Source: DATDAH01 sp963792205
GTDB lineage: Bacteria > Actinomycetota > Acidimicrobiia > Acidimicrobiales > DATDAH01
Length of the DNA stretch: 64,000 nucleotides
Assembly: GCA_963792205.1 (NCBI GenBank)
Contig: CAWBVI010000010.1
Coordinates: 1 to 64,000, forward strand
Reading direction: 5' to 3'
Shown here one piece after another: positions 24,585 through 32,539 of this stretch (within the stretch, counting starts at the first letter, position 1; each line of letters starts with the position of its first letter). The notes beneath the pieces were generated by a model, which had not been told where the DNA came from, did no database searches, and saw nothing but the letters and a program-made list of their open reading frames with translations. The position numbers and the translations under genes are program-made.

Positions 24585-25973
24585 CTAGAGCTCGGCTTCC
24601 CAGTCCCGGGTCTCGATGATGTCCCGCAGGCGGGCGAGGAAGGCGGCGGCGTACGCACCGTCGAAGGCCCGGTGGTCCCAGGCCAGGGCCAGCACGCCCA
24701 CCGAGTGCACGGCGATGGCCTCGGTGCCGTCGGGGCTGGTGACCACGACGGGCTTCCGGTGGACGCCGTCGGTGGAGAGGATGGCCACCTGGGGCTGGTT
24801 GATGACCGGGAACTGCAGCATCGTCCCGTACTGGCCCGGGTTGGTGATGGTGAACGTGCCGCCGGCGATCTCGTCGGCCGAGAGCTTCTTCTGGTGCGCC
24901 CGGTCGGCCAGGTCGCGGATCTCGCGGGCGATGGCCCGGAGGCGCTTGGACTCGGTGTTGCGGACCACGGGGGCCAGGAGCCCCTCGAAGTCGAGGTCGA
25001 CGGCGATGGCCAGGTGCACCGGGTGGTGGACGATGAGCTCGCCCTCACCGACGGAGGCGTTGAGGTGGGGGAAGTCCTCGATGGCGTCGACCACGGCCCG
25101 GGCCACGAAGGGCAGGTACGTGAGGCTGAAGCCCTCCTGTTCCTTCCAGGCGGCCCGGTGGGCCCGCCGCACCCGGTCGACGCCCTCGAAGTCGACCTCC
25201 ATGGCCGTGAGGACGTGCGGCGACGTCTCCTGCGAGCGGACCATGTGCTCGCCGGTGCGCTTGCGGATGTTGTTGAGCGGCACCACCGTGTCGCCGTCGG
25301 CGGCGGCCTTGACCGTGACCGGGCCGGTCGACGGCGCGGCCGCCGGGGCCGCGGCGGGGGCGGCGGCGGGGGCCGACGCCGGCGCGGGCGCGGGTCCGCC
25401 GGACTCGGCCGCGGCGAGGACGTCGTTGCGGGTGATGCGACCGCCCGGGCCGGTGCCCTGGATCGACGCCGGGTCCAGGTCGTGCTTGCGGATCAGGCGC
25501 CGGACGAGCGGGGACAGGACCGGGCCGTCGCCCGCAGCCGGCGCCGCGGCGGGCTCGGTCGGGGCGGGCTCGGGCTCCGGCTCCGGTGCGGGGGCCTCGG
25601 CGGCGGGCTCCTCGGCCTCGGCCGCGGGCTCGGCTTCCTCCTCGGCTGCGGGCGCCGCTTCCGCCTCGGCTTCCGGCTCGCCTCCGCCTTCGGGCTCCGC
25701 CTCGCCTTCGGCCTGGGGCTCGGCGGCGGCGGACGCGTCGCCGTCGCTCAGGACGGCCAGCTTGGTCCCCACGTCGACGGTCTCGCCCTCGGGCACGAGG
25801 ATCTCGGCGAGCACGCCGGCTGCCGGCGACGGCACCTCGGAGTCGACCTTGTCGGTGGAGACCTCGAACAGGGGCTCGTCGACCTCGACCCGGTCGCCCA
25901 CTTCCTTGAACCACTGGGTGATGGTCCCCTCGGTCACCGTCTCACCGAGCTGGGGCATCTGGACGTCGGCCAT
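24585..25973 (-). CDS. sucB: 2-oxoacid dehydrogenase E2 (dihydrolipoamide acyltransferase)
   Basis: A 462-residue E2 core enzyme. N-terminal lipoyl domain (about 1-80) with VSTDKVDSEVPSP carrying the lipoyl lysine; a long Ala/Glu/Pro-rich linker (80-160); peripheral-subunit-binding domain (SPLVRRLIRKHDLDPASIQ, GRITRNDV); and the catalytic domain from about 225 with NNIRKRTGEHMVRSQETSP and the active-site motif DHRAFDGA near the C terminus. It transfers succinyl or acetyl groups to CoA. The GETVTEGTITQWFKEVGD start is typical of actinobacterial SucB/DlaT. It follows lpd by 10 bases and precedes lipBA. Only one lipoyl domain is present. Confidence 0.92.
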   Translation of the reverse strand: MADVQMPQLGETVTEGTITQWFKEVGDRVEVDEPLFEVSTDKVDSEVPSPAAGVLAEILVPEGETVDVGTKLAVLSDGDASAAAEPQAEGEAEPEGGGEPEAEAEAAPAAEEEAEPAAEAEEPAAEAPAPEPEPEPAPTEPAAAPAAGDGPVLSPLVRRLIRKHDLDPASIQGTGPGGRITRNDVLAAAESGGPAPAPASAPAAAPAAAPAAAPSTGPVTVKAAADGDTVVPLNNIRKRTGEHMVRSQETSPHVLTAMEVDFEGVDRVRRAHRAAWKEQEGFSLTYLPFVARAVVDAIEDFPHLNASVGEGELIVHHPVHLAIAVDLDFEGLLAPVVRNTESKRLRAIAREIRDLADRAHQKKLSADEIAGGTFTITNPGQYGTMLQFPVINQPQVAILSTDGVHRKPVVVTSPDGTEAIAVHSVGVLALAWDHRAFDGAYAAAFLARLRDIIETRDWEAEL

Positions 25974-25983
25974 GGTCTCCTCC

Positions 25984-27384
25984 CTACCCGTGCAGCCCGC
26001 GGCCCGTCAGGGCCATCACGGCCTCACCGAAGTTCTCCGACAACGACGGGTGAGGTTGGATGAACTGCGCCACCTCGTCGACCGTGGCCTCCCAGTTGAC
26101 GGCCAGGTAGCCCTGGCCGAGCTGCTCGGTCACCCACGGGCCCACCATGTGGACGCCGAGGATCTGGCCCGCCTTACCGTCGGCGTCCTTCTCGGCGATG
26201 ATCTTCACCAGCCCGTCGGCGTCGCCGATGATCAGGGCCCGGCCGTTGCCCCCGAAGCGGTGCTTGACCGTGACCACGTCGTGGCCCGCCTCCTTGGCCG
26301 CATCCTCGGACAGGCCGGCGAAGGCGACCTCGGGGTGGCAGTAGATGCACCACGGCACCCGGCCGTAGTCCACGGGGACCGGCTCCTCGCCGAGGATGTC
26401 CTTGATCACCACGATCCCCTCGGCGAAGCCGACGTGGGCCAGCTGGGGGGTGGCCACGAGGTCGCCCACGGCCCAGACGCCGTCGAGGGTGGTGCGGCAG
26501 CGCTCGTCGACCTTGACGAAGCCGCGCTCGTCGACCTCCACGCCGGTGCCGTCGAGCCCGAGCGAGTCGGAGAGCGGCCGCCGCCCGACCGACACCACGA
26601 CCTGCTCGACCTCGACCGTCTGCCCGTCGCCGAAGCTCACGGTGGTGCCCTGGCCGCCCGGTTCGTGGCCGGTCACGGGGACGCCCGTGTGGATGGCGAT
26701 GCCCCGCTTCTTGAAGGAGCGCTCGACCACCTTGGCCACGTCGCTGTCACAGCCGGGGAGGATCTTGGGCAGGGCCTCGAGGATCGTGACCTCGACCCCG
26801 AGGTCGGACATCATCGAGGCGAACTCGCAGCCGATCGCGCCACCGCCGACGACCACGGCCGAGGCCGGCAGCGTCCGCGAGGCGAGCAGCTCGTCGGAGG
26901 TGACCACCAGCTCGCCATCGATGTCGAAGCCGGGGATGGTCCGGGGCACCGAGCCCGAGGCCAGGATGACGGCGTCGCCCTCCAGTTCGAGGTCGCCGTC
27001 CTCGCCGCCGGAGACGGCCACCTTCCCCGGCCCGACCAGGCGGCCGGTGCCGTTGACCACGCGGATCTTGCGGCTCCCCAGGAGTCCCGACAGGCCGTTG
27101 TGGAGCTTGTCGATCACGCTCTTGCTGCGGTCCTGGCTGACGCCGAAGTCGAGCGTCGGCTCGTCGACGCTGAACCCGAAGTCGGCGGCCCCCTGGATGG
27201 ACCGCCGGACGGAGGCGGTCTCGAGCAGCTCCTTGGCCGGGATGCAGCCCCGGTGCAGGCAGGTCCCCCCCACCTTCTGGTTCTCGATCATGGCGATGTC
27301 GAGCCCCGCCGAAGCGCCGTAGAGGGCGGCGGCGTAGCCCCCGGGGCCACCGCCGATGATCACCAGGTCGTGCCGATCAGCCAT
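25984..27384 (-). CDS. lpdA: Dihydrolipoyl dehydrogenase (E3)
   Basis: A 466-residue FAD/NAD disulfide reductase. FAD-binding GGGPGGYAAALYGASAG; redox disulfide GGTCLHRGCIPAKELLE; NAD site VVVGGGAIGCEFASMMSDLG; second FAD motif GVWAVGDL; and C-terminal HPSLSENFGEAVMA, whose His-Glu pair is the catalytic base. It reoxidises lipoyl groups on E2. First gene of the operon lpd, E2, lipBA. The start ATG at 27384 is followed by the FAD motif at the normal distance. It is divergent from a tiny membrane peptide at 27413. Confidence 0.95.
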   Translation of the reverse strand: MADRHDLVIIGGGPGGYAAALYGASAGLDIAMIENQKVGGTCLHRGCIPAKELLETASVRRSIQGAADFGFSVDEPTLDFGVSQDRSKSVIDKLHNGLSGLLGSRKIRVVNGTGRLVGPGKVAVSGGEDGDLELEGDAVILASGSVPRTIPGFDIDGELVVTSDELLASRTLPASAVVVGGGAIGCEFASMMSDLGVEVTILEALPKILPGCDSDVAKVVERSFKKRGIAIHTGVPVTGHEPGGQGTTVSFGDGQTVEVEQVVVSVGRRPLSDSLGLDGTGVEVDERGFVKVDERCRTTLDGVWAVGDLVATPQLAHVGFAEGIVVIKDILGEEPVPVDYGRVPWCIYCHPEVAFAGLSEDAAKEAGHDVVTVKHRFGGNGRALIIGDADGLVKIIAEKDADGKAGQILGVHMVGPWVTEQLGQGYLAVNWEATVDEVAQFIQPHPSLSENFGEAVMALTGRGLHG

Positions 27385-27412
27385 AGCCCTGCCGAGCGTA
27401 GGCTCCACCAGG

Positions 27413-27502
27413 GTGAGTACGCGCCTGCTGATCCTGGCTGCCCTCCTCTGTGGGCTCGCCATTCTCGTGGCGTTCACCATCCAGGTCCTCCTCGCCTCGT
27501 AG
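27413..27502 (+). CDS. Predicted 29-residue single-membrane-span peptide
   Basis: A short frame from GTG at 27413 to TAG at 27500 encodes VSTRLLILAALLCGLAIL followed by VAFTIQVLLAS: one hydrophobic helix with a basic residue at the N-terminal end and no loops. It sits between lpd (divergent) and dprE2 (23 bases downstream, same strand), in a gap otherwise empty. No strong ribosome site is seen (CCAGG, 2 bases away). Composition and placement support a real small membrane protein; proof would need expression or conservation evidence. Confidence 0.4.
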   Translation: MSTRLLILAALLCGLAILVAFTIQVLLAS

Positions 27503-27525
27503 CCCGGCCCCCTAGCCTCAGCCCG

Positions 27526-28287
27526 GTGAAGGACGCCTTGGGGGCGGTGCAGACCGCGCTGGTGCTCGGCGGGACCTCGGAGATCGCGCTGGCGACGGTG
27601 CGTCGACTGGCCCGTGACCGGTTGCAGCGGGTGGTGCTGGCCGTGCGGGACGTCCCCGGGGCCGAGGTGGTGGCCGACCCCTTGCGGGCCGACGGGCTCG
27701 AGGTCCACGTGCTCGCCTTCGACGCCCGGGACCACGCCGCCCACGCCGCCTTGGTCGAGGCCGCGGCCCGGCTGGTGGGCGACCTCGACCTGGTCCTCCT
27801 CGCCTTCGGGGTCCTGGGCGACCAGGCGGCCTTCAGTGCCGATCCCGTCGCCGCGGCCGACGCGGTGACGGTGAACCTCGGCGGCGCGGTGTCGAGCGGG
27901 CTGGCTGCGGCCAACCGGCTCCAGGCCCAGGGCCACGGCACGCTCACGGTGCTGTCGTCGGTCGCCGGCGAGCGGGCCCGGGCGGACAACTTCGTGTACG
28001 GCGCCACCAAGGCCGGCCTCGACGGCTTCGCCCAGGGCCTCGGGGACGCCCTGCAGGGCACCGGGGCGCGGGTCATGGTCGTCCGCCCCGGCTTCGTGCA
28101 CACCCGGATGACCGAGGGTCGCGAGCCGGCGCCGTTCTCGACCACGCCGGAGGCCGTGGCCGACGAGATCGCCACCGGCCTGGCCAAGGGGGCCGACATC
28201 GTGTGGGCCCCGCCGATCCTGCGCTACCTGTTCAGCGCCCTGCGCCACCTGCCCCGACCGGTGTGGCGAAGGGTGTCCGCTCGGTGA
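27526..28287 (+). CDS. dprE2: Decaprenylphosphoryl-2-keto-beta-D-erythro-pentose reductase, DprE2-like
   Basis: A 253-residue short-chain dehydrogenase. NAD(P) motif LVLGGTSEIALATVRRLARD with the modified GGTSEI glycine loop seen in DprE2; AVTVNLGGAVSSGLAAA; catalytic Ser in VLSSVAGERA and Tyr-Lys in FVYGATKAGLDGF; C-terminal MVVRPGFVHTRMTEG. Together with DprE1 it epimerises decaprenylphosphoryl ribose to arabinose, the arabinan donor. The GTG start at 27526 puts the NAD motif at residue 12. It overlaps ubiA by four bases and is operonic with dprE1, which fixes the assignment. Confidence 0.9.
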   Translation: MKDALGAVQTALVLGGTSEIALATVRRLARDRLQRVVLAVRDVPGAEVVADPLRADGLEVHVLAFDARDHAAHAALVEAAARLVGDLDLVLLAFGVLGDQAAFSADPVAAADAVTVNLGGAVSSGLAAANRLQAQGHGTLTVLSSVAGERARADNFVYGATKAGLDGFAQGLGDALQGTGARVMVVRPGFVHTRMTEGREPAPFSTTPEAVADEIATGLAKGADIVWAPPILRYLFSALRHLPRPVWRRVSAR

Positions 28288-29162
28288 GCCTCGGGGGCGG
28301 CCTGGTCCGCGCCGCCCGCCCGAAGCAGTGGGCCAAGAACCTCCTCGTCTTCGCCGCGCCCGGCGCCGCGGGCCTGCTCGACCAGTCCGAGGTGCTGGCC
28401 GAGGCCATCGTGGCCTTCGCCGCCTTCTGCCTGGCCGCCTCCGGCACCTACCTCCTCAACGACGTCGCCGACCGGGAGGCCGACGCCCGGCACCCCACCA
28501 AGTGCACGCGGCCCATCGCGTCCGGCGAGGTGCCGCCCGGCGTGGCCACGGTCGTGGGCATCGTCTTGATCGCGGGGGGCATCGGGCTGGGGTTCGTGGC
28601 CGACTGGCACCTGTCGGTCACCGTGGCCATCTACGTCGCCGTGACCACCGCCTACAGCCTCTGGCTCAAGCACGTCGTCATCCTCGACGTGGTGGCCGTG
28701 GCCAGCGGCTTCGTGCTGCGGGCCATCGGCGGCGCCACCGCCACGGGCGTCCCCGTGTCCGACTGGTTCTTCATCGTGACCTCGTTCGGCTCGCTGTTCA
28801 TCGTGACGGGCAAGCGCCAGGGCGAGGTCGGGGAGCTGGCCGACCAGGACGCGGGCGAGGTCCGGGCGACCCTCGACCTCTACACGGACTCCTACCTGGC
28901 GTACCTGCGCACCGTGTCCTCGGGCGTGATGTTCGTGGCCTACTGCGTGTGGGCCTTCGAGACCGCGGCCACCGCCTCGGGCTCGGTGCCCTGGTTCGAG
29001 CTGTCGATCCTCCCGTTCGTGCTCGCGGTGCTGCGCTACGCCCTCCTGCTCGACCGCGGCCAGGGGGCTGACCCCGAGGAGCTCTTCTTCGCGGATCGGC
29101 CGCTGCAGATCGCCGGCCTGGCCTGGGCCGTCGTCTACGCCACGGCCGTGTACGTGGCATGA
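28284..29162 (+). CDS. ubiA: Decaprenyl-phosphate phosphoribosyltransferase (UbiA family)
   Basis: A 292-residue UbiA-superfamily membrane prenyltransferase. First Asp-rich motif NDVADREADARHPTKCTRPI (NDxxDxxxD type) and second motif near YSLWLKHVVILDVVAVASGF; PKQWAKNLLVFAAP at the N terminus is typical of the phosphoribosyl-transferring branch (Rv3806c-like). About nine membrane helices. It makes decaprenylphosphoryl-5-phosphoribose, the precursor for DprE1/DprE2. The GTG start overlaps the dprE2 stop (GTGA) and its end overlaps the dprE1 ATG (ATGA), so the three steps are translationally coupled. Confidence 0.92.
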   Translation: MSLGGGLVRAARPKQWAKNLLVFAAPGAAGLLDQSEVLAEAIVAFAAFCLAASGTYLLNDVADREADARHPTKCTRPIASGEVPPGVATVVGIVLIAGGIGLGFVADWHLSVTVAIYVAVTTAYSLWLKHVVILDVVAVASGFVLRAIGGATATGVPVSDWFFIVTSFGSLFIVTGKRQGEVGELADQDAGEVRATLDLYTDSYLAYLRTVSSGVMFVAYCVWAFETAATASGSVPWFELSILPFVLAVLRYALLLDRGQGADPEELFFADRPLQIAGLAWAVVYATAVYVA

Positions 29163-30508
29163 GCCGGCGCGAGCTGACCGGGTGGTCGCGCACGGCGCCC
29201 ACGGCGGCGACCGTGCTCACGCCCACCACCACCGGCGAGCTCTCGGCGGCCGTCGACGGCGTCGGTGACCGCGGGGTCATCGCCCGGGGCCTCGGCCGGT
29301 CCTACGGCGACGCCGCCCAGAACGCCGGGGGCACGGTCGCCGACGCCACCGGCGTGCGCCGGATCCTGGCCTTCGACGGCGAGACCGGCGTCATCACGAC
29401 CGAGGCGGGGCTCAGCCTCGACGCCCTCCTCCGGGCGGTCGTGCCCCAGGGCTGGTTCGTGCCCGTGTCCCCCGGCACCCGCTACATCACGGTCGGCGGC
29501 GCCATCGCCGCCGACGTGCACGGCAAGAACCACCACCGCGACGGCTCCTTCGCCGCCCACGTGCGGTCGCTGCGGCTGCGGACGCCCGGCGGCGTGGTCG
29601 AGGTGGGGCCCGACCAGGACCCCGACCTGTTCTGGGCCACCGCCGGGGGCATGGGCCTCACCGGCGTGATCCTCGACGCCACCTTCGCCCTGCACCCCAT
29701 CCCGAGCAGCCGGCTGCTGGTGGACACCGAGCGGACCACCGACCTCGACGACGCCCTCGACCGGATGGACCGCAGCGACCACGCCTACCACTTCTCCGTG
29801 GCGTGGATCGACCTGCTGGCCACCGGGGCGGCCATGGGCCGATCGGTCCTCACCCGGGGCGACTTCGCGCCACTCGAAGCGCTGCCCGCCAAGGACCAGC
29901 AGGATCCGTTCGCCTACGACCCCACGGTCCGCGTGGCCGCGCCGCCGTGGGTCCCCAACCTGGCCCTGAACCGGTGGTCGATCCGGGCCTTCAACGAGTT
30001 CTGGTACCGGCACCACCCTCGCCACCGGACCGGGGAGATCCAGGCCATCCCGTCGTTCTGGCACCCGCTGGACTTCGTGAAGGGGTGGAACCGGATCTAC
30101 GGCAGCCGGGGCTTCCTCCAGTGGCAGATGGTCGTGCCCTTCGGCGCCGAGGCGACCCTGCGCGACGCCGTCGCCGCGCTGTCCGGGGGTGGGCGGCCGT
30201 CGTTCCTGGCCGTGCTGAAGCGCTTCGGCCCCGCCGACCCCGGGCCCCTGTCGTTCCCCATCCCCGGCTGGACGCTGGCGCTGGACATCCCGGCCGGCGA
30301 CGTCAGCCTCGGCCCGCTCCTCGACCAGCTCGACCGCCGGGTGGCCGACGCCGGCGGCCGGGTCTACCTGGCCAAGGACAGCCGCCTCGACCCTGCGCTC
30401 CTGCCCACCATGTACCCCCGCCTCGACGAGTGGCGCGCCGTCCGCACCCGCGTCGACCCCCACCACACCCTCCAGTCCGACCTCGCCCGCCGCCTCACCC
30501 TCTGCTGA
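29159..30508 (+). CDS. dprE1: Decaprenylphosphoryl-beta-D-ribose 2'-oxidase, DprE1-like
   Basis: A 449-residue FAD-dependent oxidase of the VAO fold. FAD-binding RGLGRSYGDAAQNAGG and TVGGAIAADVHGKNHHRDGS; substrate-domain VLKRFGPADPGPLSFPIPGW; conserved YLAKDSRLDPALLPTMYPRL and C-terminal VDPHHTLQSDLARRL. It oxidises decaprenylphosphoryl ribose for reduction by DprE2. At the position of Mycobacterium tuberculosis Cys387 (GWNICVDFP), the target of benzothiazinones, this protein has Ala374 (GWTLALDIP). The end lies 6 bases before palindrome doublet B. Confidence 0.93.
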   Translation: MSRRELTGWSRTAPTAATVLTPTTTGELSAAVDGVGDRGVIARGLGRSYGDAAQNAGGTVADATGVRRILAFDGETGVITTEAGLSLDALLRAVVPQGWFVPVSPGTRYITVGGAIAADVHGKNHHRDGSFAAHVRSLRLRTPGGVVEVGPDQDPDLFWATAGGMGLTGVILDATFALHPIPSSRLLVDTERTTDLDDALDRMDRSDHAYHFSVAWIDLLATGAAMGRSVLTRGDFAPLEALPAKDQQDPFAYDPTVRVAAPPWVPNLALNRWSIRAFNEFWYRHHPRHRTGEIQAIPSFWHPLDFVKGWNRIYGSRGFLQWQMVVPFGAEATLRDAVAALSGGGRPSFLAVLKRFGPADPGPLSFPIPGWTLALDIPAGDVSLGPLLDQLDRRVADAGGRVYLAKDSRLDPALLPTMYPRLDEWRAVRTRVDPHHTLQSDLARRLTLC

Positions 30509-30514
30509 GAGATC

Positions 30515-30624
30515 GTTCTGGGTACTCGGGCTTGTGCCTACAACAAGCCTCAGTACCCAGAACGGAAGACCTCTCGTTCTGGGTACTCGGGTTTGTTCCC
30601 ACGACAAGCCTCAGTACCCAGAAC
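30515..30624 (+). repeat. 49-nt palindrome doublet B
   Basis: Two copies, 30515-30563 and 30576-30624, with a 12-base spacer, so the period is again 61. The arms GTTCTGGGTACT and AGTACCCAGAAC are perfect in both copies. It lies between the convergent genes dprE1 and galE. The second copy contains the galE stop codon: the last codons of galE (Arg-Ser-Gly-Tyr-stop) are read from its right arm. Confidence 0.95.
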
Positions 30625-31543
30625 GGAACCAGGTGAGGGTCTGGGTCAGGCCTTCGTCGAGGTCGATGGGGACGACGTCCGGGAACAGGGCCTGGAGGCG
30701 GGCGCTGGAGGCGGTCGAGTGGCGGACGTCGCCGACCCGGGGCTCGACGTGCTCCACCGCGACGGGGGCGCCGAGCAGCGCCTCGATGCGGCCGACGAGG
30801 TCGAGCAGGTCGGTGCGGGTGCCGAAGGCCAGGTTCACGGGTCCCGGCGACGAGACCCCGCCCTCGACGGCCTGCCGGAGCACCTCCACCACGGTGCCGA
30901 CGAAGGTGAAGTCCCGGGACTGGCGCCCGTCGCCGTGGATCTGCAGCGGCCGGCCGGCCAGCGCCGCGTCCACGAACCGGGGGATCACCGCCGCGTAGGG
31001 GTGGTCGGCGGCCTGCAGCGGGCCGTAGACGTTGAAGAAGCGCAGGGCCAGCACCGGCAGGTCGTAGCTGGTCCCGTAGGCGAGGGCGTAGCCCTCGGTC
31101 GCCAGCTTGCTCGCCGCGTAGGGGCTGCGGGGCACCGTCGGGAGGTCCTCGTGCTTGGGCAGCACCTCCGTGTCGCCGTACACCGACGATGACGACGCCA
31201 CCACGACCGGGACGCCACCACGCCCGCGCCGCCTCCAGGACCGATGACGGTGCCCGGTGGCGTTGGCCTCGTGCGCCGCCATCGGCTCGGCCACGGAGCG
31301 GGGCACCGACGCCCGGGCCGCCAGGTGGACGACCCGCTCGCTCCCACCCACGACCTTGCGCACCAGGTCGGCATCGAGCACCGTGCCTTCGACGAGGTCG
31401 ACGTCGAGCCCCTCGAGGTTCGCCAGCCGCCCAGTGGAGAGATCGTCGAGCACGGTCACGGCATGCCCGTGGTCGAGCAGCGTCCGACAGAGGTTGGCGC
31501 CGATGAACCCGGCCCCCCCGGTGACCAGGACCGGCAGGCTCAC
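30611..31543 (-). CDS. NAD-dependent sugar-nucleotide epimerase (GalE-like), with a short double frameshift
   Basis: An extended SDR protein of about 310 residues: VTGGAGFIGANLCRTLLDHG, VVHLAARASVPRSV, the active site SSSSVYGDTE with PYAASKLATEGYA, and RFFNVYGPLQAADHPYAAVI. Between about 31205 and 31245 the frame gives RHRSWRRRGRG where SVLEAARA is expected in the shifted frame; it then returns, so two compensating indels corrupt about 13 residues. Assembly error is the simplest explanation. It probably epimerises or dehydrates a UDP/dTDP sugar for the surface glycan. GTG start overlaps the next upstream gene by four bases; the stop codon lies in palindrome doublet B. Confidence 0.85.
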   Translation of the reverse strand: MSLPVLVTGGAGFIGANLCRTLLDHGHAVTVLDDLSTGRLANLEGLDVDLVEGTVLDADLVRKVVGGSERVVHLAARASVPRSVAEPMAAHEANATGHRHRSWRRRGRGGVPVVVASSSSVYGDTEVLPKHEDLPTVPRSPYAASKLATEGYALAYGTSYDLPVLALRFFNVYGPLQAADHPYAAVIPRFVDAALAGRPLQIHGDGRQSRDFTFVGTVVEVLRQAVEGGVSSPGPVNLAFGTRTDLLDLVGRIEALLGAPVAVEHVEPRVGDVRHSTASSARLQALFPDVVPIDLDEGLTQTLTWFRSGY

Positions 31544-32478
31544 GCCGCGGCCCACGCCGCCATCGCGGCCAGGCCGTCGTCGAGCGGGGTGGCCGGCACC
31601 CACCCCACCAGCTCCCGGATCTTGCTCGTGTCGCCACCGGTCCGGCGCACGTCGCCGGCCTGCTCGGGCTGGACGTCGACCGTGATCGCCCGGCCGGTCA
31701 GGGCCTCCACCCGCTCGATCAGCTCGGTCAGGCTGACCTCGCTGCCGCCGGCGACGTTGAGGACCGTCCCGGGCTCGAGCACCGCCTCCGCCGACGCCAC
31801 CGTGGCGTCGACCACGTCGTCGACGAAGGTCAGATCGCGCACCTGCCGGCCGTCGCCGAAGCGGGGGAAAGGCTCGCCGGTGTTGGCCGCGCCGAAGAGC
31901 CGGCGCAACCCCATGTCGGGCCGCTGCCGGGGCCCGTACACGCTGAAGTAGCGGAGGGCGACGACGGAAAGACCGGTGTTGGCGGCGTGAGCCACCGCGA
32001 GGTGCTCCGCCGCCAGCTTGGTCACGCCGTAAGGGCTGTGCGGTCGCGGCAGGTCGTCCTCGCGGCACGGGTAGCGCACGGCCTCGCCGTACACCGAGGA
32101 GCTCGACGCCAGCACCAGCCGACCCACCCCCGCCGCCTCGGCGGCAGCCAGCAGGCGCTCCGTGGCGATCAGGTTGTCCCGGACGTAGCCCGCCAGTCCC
32201 TCGCCCCACGAGGCCCGCACCCCGGGCTGGCCGGCGAGGTGGAAGACCACGTCGACGCCGGCGAGGTGCTCGTCGAGCGCGTCGACGCTGAGGTCCACGT
32301 CCCGCTGGTCCACGGACCCGTCGGCCGTCCTGAGCCACTCGAGGTTCGCCTTCTTCTCGGCGACGTCGTAGCTGTCGCGCAGGCAGTCCAAGCCGAGCAC
32401 CTCGTCGCCGCGAACCAGCAGCCGGTGCGAGAGGTGGGCGCCGATGAAGCCCGCGGCGCCGGTGACGAGGACTCGCAT
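31540..32478 (-). CDS. NAD-dependent epimerase (UDP-glucuronate 4-epimerase-like)
   Basis: A 312-residue extended SDR: VTGAAGFIGAHLSHRLLVRG, VVFHLAGQPGVRASWGEG, SSSSVYGEAVRYP with SPYGVTKLAAEHL active site, and RYFSVYGPRQRPDM. The PGVRxSW segment resembles UDP-glucuronate/galacturonate 4-epimerases, so the substrate is probably a UDP-uronic acid or related hexose. It is the first gene of a two-gene minus-strand operon with the next epimerase (GTGA overlap), and divergent from the DUF4012 protein with 61 bases between the starts. Confidence 0.88.
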   Translation of the reverse strand: MRVLVTGAAGFIGAHLSHRLLVRGDEVLGLDCLRDSYDVAEKKANLEWLRTADGSVDQRDVDLSVDALDEHLAGVDVVFHLAGQPGVRASWGEGLAGYVRDNLIATERLLAAAEAAGVGRLVLASSSSVYGEAVRYPCREDDLPRPHSPYGVTKLAAEHLAVAHAANTGLSVVALRYFSVYGPRQRPDMGLRRLFGAANTGEPFPRFGDGRQVRDLTFVDDVVDATVASAEAVLEPGTVLNVAGGSEVSLTELIERVEALTGRAITVDVQPEQAGDVRRTGGDTSKIRELVGWVPATPLDDGLAAMAAWAAA

Positions 32479-32539
32479 GAAGTCCGCAGTCTGGCAGCTA
32501 CCGGTAGATTCCCAGCGCCTTCCGGCGCCGTCTCCCACC

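Noticed and set aside
22212..26063. A frame of more than 1200 codons antisense to pepQ, lipBA and sucB
   Set aside because: Composition is low-complexity Gly/Arg/Val/Asp shadow; the minus-strand genes are fully supported.
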